Shown here: in pieces, positions 1 through 6,051 of the stretch
Position numbering within the stretch: position 1 is the stretch's first letter
Layout: each line of letters opens with the position of its first letter
The notes under the pieces: model-generated
The model's input: the letters and a program-made list of their open reading frames with translations, nothing else
Told to the model about the DNA's origin: nothing
The model's database searches: none
Program-made: the position numbers and the translations under genes
IMG/VR virus record: IMGVR_UViG_3300030106_007857
Span: 1-25,876 of that record
Reading direction: 5' to 3' (one strand)
Length of the DNA: 25,876 nucleotides
From: a virus

Positions 1-65
1 TTGTAAATATCTGGTCCGTAAAGCTTCTTAGCTGCTTTCTTCTTGGCTGTTTTTGTCTGTGTCAT
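1..65 (-). CDS. N-terminus of the next downstream gene (partial, runs off the window)
   Basis: An ATG at 65-63 on the minus strand opens a frame that stays open to the window edge and encodes MTQTKTAKKKAAKKLYGPDIY. It overlaps the last 38 bp of the GT9-like gene in another frame. The start is very lysine- and alanine-rich, followed by a more ordinary KLYGPDIY stretch. Some start is expected here, because genes follow one another without gaps throughout the window. No strong ribosome binding site is visible; an AGAGAA lies rather far upstream. Only 21 codons are visible, so the product cannot be named, and the true start could be further downstream outside the window. Confidence 0.5.
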   Translation of the reverse strand, partial: MTQTKTAKKKAAKKLYGPDIY

Positions 66-1191
66 AAATATAAAAGTTCTCTATGTCTCTCCAATATTCA
101 GGAGTATCTAATACAGAATTAGATGAGTCAAGCCCTTTTTTGAAATGAGCGTAACTTAAGTATTCTTTATTATCACAAACTATTCTTTTGTTGGTAAAAA
201 ATTTGTTTTTTACACCCAGATTGTTTGGTTTCTCGACTTTTGGGTAAGCAAGTTTAACAACTAAATCAAAGTATTTATTACGGAGTATAGGCACATCCTC
301 TTCTCTTTCGCACAAGATAACTAAATTAATATTCATACTTTTAACTAGTCTGAAATATTTTTCAGGAATAGTGTCCATGTTCTTATCTATTATAAGGAAA
401 AAATCTTTTACATTGTTAGCTATTTGCTTCAAGCCATGAGGTTGTATTAGTTTATCGCAACAGATGGAAACATTCGCACTTTTACAGTATTTAAGAAAGA
501 CCTGCTCATTGAATCCATAATCAGCACGTATCAAAACACCTTGATCTTGTGATACATTTAAGTTCATCATTGTTGTCGGAACAATTTCTAACATCTTTGC
601 TTTGAAATTTTGTCCTACATGAAGTGTAGTAAAATTAATTTTTTGTTTGTGATTTAGCAAATCAAGAATATTCTGAGCTATAATCTCAGGTTTTATAGAG
701 TTGATTTGTAACTGAGGGTCAACTGCATTGTAACAAGGTTTCTTATCCCATTTTGGTTGTAAATTAATTGTTTTAGAGCTACTAGAAAATAAAGGTTTAT
801 TTATATCAGGTAGTGTGTTCCCAAACACGCTAAGGACAGGAATATTTTTTAAACTAGCAGTATGGTTTAAAAAACCATCAGATCCGACATGTAACATCGA
901 ATTTGATAACACAAAACATTGCTGTTTGTATTTTAAATTAAGAGCATTGTCAACACCTGCGATTTTTATTTTACCACCAAGCTGTATTACTTTAATATTT
1001 TGTTCAATTAAATAAGGCTTTAGCAAACTTAAGACAATATCGTAAAAAGGATAGTGTTTAGAGGGAGTGTCATCATTATTGTTTAATGTGATATATTTAT
1101 CCGCTAAAATAGGAAAAAAATGATCTTTTACAATTGGTTTAGAAGCTCTAACTCCTAAATTTTTAGCATATTCTTTTAGTAAATGTGGCAT
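28..1191 (-). CDS. GT9 (heptosyltransferase-like) C-terminal half with an extra C-terminal domain
   Basis: 387 aa. Residues 1-20 (HLLKEYAKNLGV, then SKP) and about 65-130 match the second Rossmann half of GT9 glycosyltransferases. There is an LGGK turn near 71 and the donor-site pattern HVGSDGFLNHTASLK near 101-115, which corresponds to the family's G-DSG-x2-H-x-A pattern (H110), followed by PVLSVFGNT. The N-terminal acceptor half of a GT9 enzyme is missing here and is found instead at the C-terminus of the preceding gene. Residues from about 185 to the end form a further alpha/beta-looking domain that I do not recognise. The ATG shares one base with the upstream stop (TAATG), so translation is probably by re-initiation. 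The likely role is transfer of a sugar, possibly a heptose, to a surface glycan or phage component. The fold call is fairly secure; donor and acceptor are unknown. Confidence 0.7.
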   Translation of the reverse strand: MPHLLKEYAKNLGVRASKPIVKDHFFPILADKYITLNNNDDTPSKHYPFYDIVLSLLKPYLIEQNIKVIQLGGKIKIAGVDNALNLKYKQQCFVLSNSMLHVGSDGFLNHTASLKNIPVLSVFGNTLPDINKPLFSSSSKTINLQPKWDKKPCYNAVDPQLQINSIKPEIIAQNILDLLNHKQKINFTTLHVGQNFKAKMLEIVPTTMMNLNVSQDQGVLIRADYGFNEQVFLKYCKSANVSICCDKLIQPHGLKQIANNVKDFFLIIDKNMDTIPEKYFRLVKSMNINLVILCEREEDVPILRNKYFDLVVKLAYPKVEKPNNLGVKNKFFTNKRIVCDNKEYLSYAHFKKGLDSSNSVLDTPEYWRDIENFYIYDTDKNSQEESS

Positions 1192-3080
1192 TATATTGTA
1201 AATTGTAATTTATCAGCACCATTATGTAAGAAAGAAATATTTTTTTGAGTTGTGGTGTGCGGATAAAACGCCATCTCAAATAATCCTTCGTAATCCCCAG
1301 CCCCTTCCATTACAAATGAGTTTTCTATAGCTGGGTTATATTGCATAAGCTTGTGAACATGAGGGTTATCATCAATAAAACAAAAATATTCAGGTTTAGT
1401 AAACACATAAATATTATGTTTTTTGTATTGTTTTTTTAAATTTTTTATCAGCGAGTTAATCATTAAAACATCAGTTTCTGTTTCAGGTATTACGACAGCT
1501 ATCCTTTTACCACTATCACCTTTATCTAAAAGATCCTTAAGTTCTACAGATTTAGTTCTATTTATTTGCTGCTGCGCTACCCCTTGAAAATGTCTTACTA
1601 CATCGTTAGCAGGTGTTCCATTTTTTAAATGGTTTACCCAATGTTTAACTCCACTAGAATTAGAATCTACTTTATCTTTTAGTATATTTTTATATAAATC
1701 TATTATGAATTCCTCTTGAGATGGATAATTTCCTTTTGGTTCGTAAGAAGCATCATAATCTATTTTGTTGTCCGCATCAAAGTCATAATCAATAGGTGGC
1801 ATTTCATCAATAATCTGCTCTAGTTTTTTACCTATAACTTCAACAGAAAAATTATCTATGACCCACTGACGAGATATCTTACCTTGAGCTATCCTATCTT
1901 CATTTTTCATGTTATATACTACTCTCAATTTTGTAGCTATATCCTGTGAGCATGTAGAGGCTTTTATAAATTGAGTCCCAGGTTCTCTGTATTCACTCCA
2001 TTTTAATGGTATCCCGCCTGACTCTGGAGCGCAGCTATCTTCACCGCAAGAATAGTTTGTTACTAAAGTTATAAGCTCTGTTAGTTTTGCTTCTTGAATT
2101 GGTATTTCTTGACCACCACTTGTAAAAGGGTGGCAATAAACATCCATAAGATTATAAATTTCATTTAACTGTTCATCTGTTACCCCTTTACCAGTATTCG
2201 TAGTGTTCATTGTTTTTTTAGAACCACAATAAGGACAATCTTGTTCTTGCCCAGAAAATGGTCTGACTTGATATGTCATACAATTACTACAAATATAAGT
2301 GGTCAAGACGCTAGAAGGATCTATTTCTTTCTCTTCCAGTAATCTAGGTATATCCCAACCTTCAGCCCAATGAGTATGAAGTAAAAGTTTACAATTTGGA
2401 TGTGTCTCTTTAAATATTTTAAAGCCATCTAAAAGGTTTGGGACGCTTTTCCGTAATTGATTTCTGAAAACAAACCCAATAATAAACTCATCTGATAAAC
2501 CAAAACTGGTTCTTAAATTTTTACGCTTATCATCATCAAGTCTGCTGAAGACTGAGGTATCTAAAGACCCTCTTAGGGTTTTTACATGATCGTATCCTAG
2601 TTCCCTCATAGCTTTTTCTGCAAAAGAAGCCCAAACATAATAGTTTTTAATCTTAGGCGCAAAATCTACAGCTTGAGGCAATATAGGTAAACTATCCAGT
2701 GTAGTCCAAACCATAGTATTTATTTTATCCCACCAAGGTTTCATGTGATAATCACCAAAACCCCAAATATCCTCTACTCCGATATAAACATCGGGTTTGA
2801 ATTCTTTAATAGCTCTATCGACTAGTCTCCCACCATAAGAAGCGGCTCTTTGGTGATCTGGGTCCATAGCTTGTAATTCGTTTTGCGGTGGCAAACTACC
2901 TCTGCAAGTCCAAGGGACGGTTTCTGTCTGAGGGTCTGACCAGTGAAGACCATTAGCTAGTTCTATTAAATTATATTTGCCAGTATCAAAAAGATACCGC
3001 ATAATATTTTTTTTGTTCTTACCAAACCCAGTAAAAGCTCTGACAAAATTAGAATGTATTAAGACAGTTTTTTTACTCAT
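1191..3080 (-). CDS. GT4-type glycosyltransferase with zinc-ribbon insert, DUF4214-like domain and GT9 N-terminal half
   Basis: 629 aa from the ATG at 3080. A longer frame would need a TTG at 3113, and the ATG gives a normal 8-bp overlap with the upstream gene. Residues 1 to about 425 are a GT-B glycosyltransferase of the GT4 type: an early FTGFGKNKKNI loop, a second Rossmann half starting near 199 (FIIGFVFRN), and SGGQEIPIQEAKLTE near 321-335 as the nucleotide-sugar site with E325 and E330. Inside the second half, C264-x2-C267 and C282-x2-C285 form a zinc-ribbon-like insert. Residues 454-502 resemble DUF4214 (EEFIIDLYKNILKDKVD, G477, W481, LKNG). Residues 524-629 look like the first Rossmann half of a GT9 enzyme and stop where that enzyme should continue; the continuation is the next gene. 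Domain calls are good, but substrates are unknown. Confidence 0.75.
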   Translation of the reverse strand: MSKKTVLIHSNFVRAFTGFGKNKKNIMRYLFDTGKYNLIELANGLHWSDPQTETVPWTCRGSLPPQNELQAMDPDHQRAASYGGRLVDRAIKEFKPDVYIGVEDIWGFGDYHMKPWWDKINTMVWTTLDSLPILPQAVDFAPKIKNYYVWASFAEKAMRELGYDHVKTLRGSLDTSVFSRLDDDKRKNLRTSFGLSDEFIIGFVFRNQLRKSVPNLLDGFKIFKETHPNCKLLLHTHWAEGWDIPRLLEEKEIDPSSVLTTYICSNCMTYQVRPFSGQEQDCPYCGSKKTMNTTNTGKGVTDEQLNEIYNLMDVYCHPFTSGGQEIPIQEAKLTELITLVTNYSCGEDSCAPESGGIPLKWSEYREPGTQFIKASTCSQDIATKLRVVYNMKNEDRIAQGKISRQWVIDNFSVEVIGKKLEQIIDEMPPIDYDFDADNKIDYDASYEPKGNYPSQEEFIIDLYKNILKDKVDSNSSGVKHWVNHLKNGTPANDVVRHFQGVAQQQINRTKSVELKDLLDKGDSGKRIAVVIPETETDVLMINSLIKNLKKQYKKHNIYVFTKPEYFCFIDDNPHVHKLMQYNPAIENSFVMEGAGDYEGLFEMAFYPHTTTQKNISFLHNGADKLQFTI

Positions 3081-3564
3081 AATTAGAGTTTCTTTGTTTC
3101 TGATTGTTTTCAAGTCTATGCATATATAATTCTTGTAGATAGAACTTTAAAAACTCTAAGAGGCCATAAGCCTCTGACATTTCAACTCCTATACCAAATT
3201 TATTAGCAGAATTACGTGTCACACCAAAAGAAAAAGCCGCAGTGCCATCTTTTTTTGTATATGGCTTAAATGCGATAGATGTCTTGTTATCCTCGTATGA
3301 GTGAAATGCTGAAAACTCTTTGTATTTTTCTATAGCGTGTATAAAACCACCTATTTCTATTTCATTTAACTTTATAGAAATTGATTTCTCTGGGTTTTTA
3401 GCGTTAGCTGAAAATGAGCCTGTTCTTTTAGAAGCATCCCAAGAATACTGCTTTATAGCCCTAACGTATACACAAGGCTCTTGATTTTTTCTGTTAGCTC
3501 CAATATCGAAACTAAAAGCGCAACCTGTGTTTTTTGAATTAGGCTTATAATACTGAACGATCAT
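3073..3564 (-). CDS. Unknown; candidate single-stranded DNA-binding protein with an internally repeated fold
   Basis: 163 aa. I recognise no catalytic motif. The protein looks like two copies of a beta-rich unit followed by a helix. The first copy has AFSFDIGANRKN, then SISIKLNEIEIGGFIHAI. The second has AAFSFGVTRNSANKF, then GVEMSEAYGLLEFLKFYL. Two pseudo-symmetric beta-sheet-plus-helix units are the layout of Whirly/PC4-type single-strand DNA-binding proteins, and no other SSB candidate is visible among the replication genes. That is an inference, not a match. The alternatives are a structural or other small phage protein. The ATG at 3564 lies at the end of a stable inverted repeat and has no Shine-Dalgarno sequence at normal spacing, which suggests translational control. 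It overlaps the next gene by 8 bp. Confidence 0.35.
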   Translation of the reverse strand: MIVQYYKPNSKNTGCAFSFDIGANRKNQEPCVYVRAIKQYSWDASKRTGSFSANAKNPEKSISIKLNEIEIGGFIHAIEKYKEFSAFHSYEDNKTSIAFKPYTKKDGTAAFSFGVTRNSANKFGIGVEMSEAYGLLEFLKFYLQELYMHRLENNQKQRNSNYE

Positions 3565-3600
3565 GTAGAATACTAAGGAATAAACCCTTGTTTTCTACAT
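3563..3600 (-). promoter_or_regulatory. RNA hairpin covering the start codon of the 163-aa gene
   Basis: A perfect 8-bp inverted repeat (ATGTAGAA at 3563-3570 with TTCTACAT at 3593-3600) flanks a weaker inner stem (AAGG with CCTT). On the minus-strand RNA the 3' arm ends in the AU of the AUG start codon at 3564-3562. No U-run follows on the minus strand, so this does not look like a terminator. It fills the 41-bp gap between two genes. The likely role is to limit access of ribosomes to this start, possibly as a target for autoregulation. The repeat is seen directly; the function is inferred. Confidence 0.5.
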
Positions 3601-3605
3601 AAAAA

Positions 3606-4679
3606 CTAACCTTTGGCCCGTTTTATTTGATCTGCTGTAGGCGCACCTTTATCGCCTTTTTTCCGCATTTTTTCGCCAGATCCACGCTTAATACGCTCTT
3701 TTTTCTTCCTAATGTTTTCCCAGAGGCTGCTATCAGACTCTTCGCCTCTAGCAATATCAGAATCAGCTTTTTTATAAGATTCTTTAACCTTGCCACCTTT
3801 CATCATTTTAAGAAAAGTGTTTACTCTAGCCATAGCCCAGCCGTGTCTAGACATATTTGGACGGTGTGATGTGCTAAAAGCACCAGCACCACGCCTATAT
3901 ACACGTTTTAACTGTCCTAAAGTAACTTTACGAGAATATTTAGAGTTATGGTTCTTAACCTTCTCTTTTAGAGTATTAGTGGTTTTTTCACTGAAAGTAA
4001 TCTTGCCCCCACCTTTTTTAGCGCTGCCTTTAGGGTTTCTTTTAGACCCTCTTTTGCGCTCACTAGGCTCTGCTGGAGTTTGAGCGCCACTCTTTCTCCC
4101 AGGACGCTTTGCTGCCTCTGAAATTTCTTCAGTTACATCAGCTAACGCAGGATTTAAAGCCAGTAGCTCGTCATGATCATAAACATACTCACCATCCCAC
4201 TCCTCGTTTACAGAAGCCTTAGTTATGCTAGTAACGCTCCTCTTTGTCCACATGCGACAAGACCAATATTTTGGTGTTGTTTTGTCTTTAGCTTGATCAC
4301 AATTGTGACGATCTCTAAATGCTTTCCTACGCTTAGGGTCATCTCTTTTTATCTCCATGTTAGGATCGCCAAAATTGACCTTAACAACATTACCTTTTTT
4401 ATTTTTGACGTATACAGAGAATTTTTTAGGGCCTTTAGGTGTCCTAAAGGGTTTATTTAGAGTTTTGTTCTCTTTATTCGCTTGAGAAAACATACAAAAA
4501 GCATTGTCTTCTTCTCCTACAACAACAGATGCCTCACTGACACCTTTATCGAACTGAGACATACAAACAGCCACTCTTTGTTTTCCTTCTTTAAATTCAC
4601 CTTTCTTTGAAAGGTCAAGCATACATCTGGACATGAAGTCCGACTTCTTTTCTTTATCTCTAGGTGATGGGAGAGGCAT
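3606..4679 (-). CDS. Modular lysine/arginine-rich phage protein of unknown function
   Basis: 357 aa, starting at an ATG 3 nt after the preceding stop. It is built from segments I associate with recurrent phage-only modules. Residues 1-45 have a two-cysteine repeat-like start (KSDFMSRCM, then KQRVAVCMSQFDKG). Residues 83-145 contain KKFSVYV, VNFGDPNMEIKRDDPKRRKAF, RHNCDQA and KYWSCRMW. Residues 190-245 are a basic low-complexity linker. Residues 248-310 contain KVTLGQLKRVYRRGAG, STSHRP and WAMARVNTFLKM, a conserved segment I believe corresponds to a DUF (possibly DUF5824). Residues 318-357 form a basic tail with SLWENIRKKKERIKRGSGEK. In other phages such modules occur in structural or head-associated proteins, so a virion or DNA-packaging role is possible. 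There is no enzyme motif. Function is unknown. Confidence 0.6.
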   Translation of the reverse strand: MPLPSPRDKEKKSDFMSRCMLDLSKKGEFKEGKQRVAVCMSQFDKGVSEASVVVGEEDNAFCMFSQANKENKTLNKPFRTPKGPKKFSVYVKNKKGNVVKVNFGDPNMEIKRDDPKRRKAFRDRHNCDQAKDKTTPKYWSCRMWTKRSVTSITKASVNEEWDGEYVYDHDELLALNPALADVTEEISEAAKRPGRKSGAQTPAEPSERKRGSKRNPKGSAKKGGGKITFSEKTTNTLKEKVKNHNSKYSRKVTLGQLKRVYRRGAGAFSTSHRPNMSRHGWAMARVNTFLKMMKGGKVKESYKKADSDIARGEESDSSLWENIRKKKERIKRGSGEKMRKKGDKGAPTADQIKRAKG

Positions 4680-4682
4680 TAC

Positions 4683-5750
4683 TTAAGCTTTTACACCAAA
4701 AATTGGCTCACAGATGGTTTTCATGATGAATTCTCTATTTTTTTTGAAAATATCTATAGAACAAAATCTCTTGTAACATTGTGAAAAAGTATCTGCTATA
4801 AAAAATATCTTCTGGTATCTAAATGAATCATACAAATAAACTTCTTTTACATAAGATATCAATAACTCTGCCAATTTTTTTCTTATTTGTAGCTCATAAA
4901 ATTTTTGATAAGTTTTGTTATCATAACCAATTCCTAGTTTATTGCAGAATAAATCAGTAAACCTACCATCATCTTCTGTTTTTAACCCTAATTCTAGCAT
5001 TATATCGACTAAATCAACATATTCATGCCCCATAGATACATTGTGTAAAAAATCAAAGTAAAAACTATTGTAATTATACGATATAGCCTCTAGACACAAA
5101 TTACCATGACACTTATGATTTAAGTGTTCTTTTACTTGCTCCTTACAATCGGTAAGCTCTTTACGTAAAACACTTAAAAATTCTAAACAAAGCTCATAAT
5201 CTGTATAACTCGCAAAAGCCTTTATGCTATCATCGGGCAAAAACTTATTAAAATGCATATTTTTCAAACTAAGATCTAATACAGAGTTGTAGCTTCTACG
5301 AACCCGTTTTGAATCTTTAAAAACATTAGAGTAGCAAGAAATAAAGTTGTCAATATCGCTAAATATTACAGATCTGCCAAAATTTCTTATATTTTCCGCA
5401 TCCTCCACTTTAGTTAGAAGGCATGTCACTTCCTCCCCAACTTTTACTTTAGAGTAATCAAGAAAAAGTGGTATATTAGCACATTTTGTATTTTTAAGTG
5501 CTGTTGATTCTTTTTTCAAAATGCCCTCAGAATCATCTAAAGATATTTTTAGGTTATATTTTTGTTTTTCATCATCAAATAGAGAAAAAAGGTCATAATC
5601 ATCATAGACACCCTCTGTTTGAATATTGCTAAATTTTAAATTAGGTTTTAATTTTTTTAATACCATACTAGCAAAATTCTTATCCTCCTCATTGTCCCCA
5701 TTGTCTTCAAAAGAATAAGCTTTGTCGGTAAATAAAGATGAAATATGCAC
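4683..5750 (-). CDS. Divergent kinase-fold (APH-like) protein, probably a pseudokinase
   Basis: 355 aa. The order of motifs follows aminoglycoside-phosphotransferase/protein-kinase folds: YNLKIS with K68 at the ATP-lysine position, KKESTAL with E81 at the helix-C glutamate position, IPLFLDYS, a hinge-like LLTKVEDA (111-118), then a helical lobe, H215-G216-N217-L218 at the catalytic-loop position, and F232-D233-F234 at the metal-binding position. The catalytic aspartate of HGD is an asparagine, and the later conserved asparagine of the loop is alanine. It may therefore bind nucleotide without normal phosphotransfer. The start is a GTG at 5750. No in-frame ATG occurs before residue 29, and an AGG is crowded against the GTG, so the start is uncertain. 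It is the first gene after an intrinsic terminator. The fold call rests on motif order only. Confidence 0.45.
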   Translation of the reverse strand: MHISSLFTDKAYSFEDNGDNEEDKNFASMVLKKLKPNLKFSNIQTEGVYDDYDLFSLFDDEKQKYNLKISLDDSEGILKKESTALKNTKCANIPLFLDYSKVKVGEEVTCLLTKVEDAENIRNFGRSVIFSDIDNFISCYSNVFKDSKRVRRSYNSVLDLSLKNMHFNKFLPDDSIKAFASYTDYELCLEFLSVLRKELTDCKEQVKEHLNHKCHGNLCLEAISYNYNSFYFDFLHNVSMGHEYVDLVDIMLELGLKTEDDGRFTDLFCNKLGIGYDNKTYQKFYELQIRKKLAELLISYVKEVYLYDSFRYQKIFFIADTFSQCYKRFCSIDIFKKNREFIMKTICEPIFGVKA

Positions 5751-5754
5751 ACCT

Positions 5755-5793
5755 ATAATATAAAAGAACCCCCCTTTTTCAAGGGAGGTTCTT
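5755..5793 (-). terminator. Intrinsic (Rho-independent) terminator
   Basis: On the minus-strand RNA, AAGAACCUCCCUU and AAGGGGGGUUCUU form a 13-bp stem with one G-U pair and a GAAA loop (5793-5764). It is followed by a U-rich tail, UUAUAUUAU. It lies 24 bp after the stop of the 74-aa gene and 13 bp before the GTG of the next gene. It is the clearest transcriptional punctuation in the window. The downstream gene must rely on read-through or on a promoter inside or upstream of this short gap. Confidence 0.8.
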
Positions 5794-5816
5794 GATGGGT
5801 TAACTCCTTTTGAGCG

Positions 5817-6041
5817 TTAGGAAACTTTGCCAAAATTTGTGGCAGCAATACGAACACCAGCGATACTGGTTTTAGCAAGCCTACGACTTACACCCGCATT
5901 ACGATCATAAACATTAACATAATTATCGGTCTCTCCCATAAGTTGGGCGTTGATGGCTGCGCCTTGCGTTGTGTAAAGACCGAAGAACCTACCTTTGGTA
6001 TTACGGATCGCTTTCATGACCCGAGTATTGACTTTCTTCAT
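5817..6041 (-). CDS. Small basic phage protein, unknown function
   Basis: 74 aa from the ATG at 6041. The longer frame would start at a TTG at 6080 and run 29 bp into the Clp gene, so the ATG, 10 bp after the Clp stop, is preferred. The sequence is basic and compact: KKVNTRVMKAIRNTKGRFFG, then LYTTQGAAINAQLMGET, then YVNVYDRNAG and RRLAKTSIAGVRI. The general pattern resembles short conserved hypothetical proteins of marine phages, but I cannot name a family. A nucleic-acid-binding role would fit the charge, without any motif to prove it. The gene is the last one before the terminator at 5764-5793 and so ends the replication/Clp transcript. Confidence 0.6.
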   Translation of the reverse strand: MKKVNTRVMKAIRNTKGRFFGLYTTQGAAINAQLMGETDNYVNVYDRNAGVSRRLAKTSIAGVRIAATNFGKVS

Positions 6042-6051
6042 TGGAGCGATT

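Noticed and set aside
1191-3113. Longer N-terminus of the GT4 protein from a TTG at 3113
   Set aside because: The ATG at 3080 gives a canonical MSKKTVLIHS Rossmann start and a normal overlap; the extra 11 residues do not look like protein sequence of the family.
3563-3600. Inverted repeat as a terminator
   Set aside because: There is no U-run after it on the minus strand and it runs into the start codon of the next gene, so a translational role fits better.
3627-4460. Plus-strand open frames opposite the basic protein gene, and others across the window
   Set aside because: They lie wholly inside strongly supported minus-strand genes, have no recognisable product and no ribosome binding site; they are antisense shadows.
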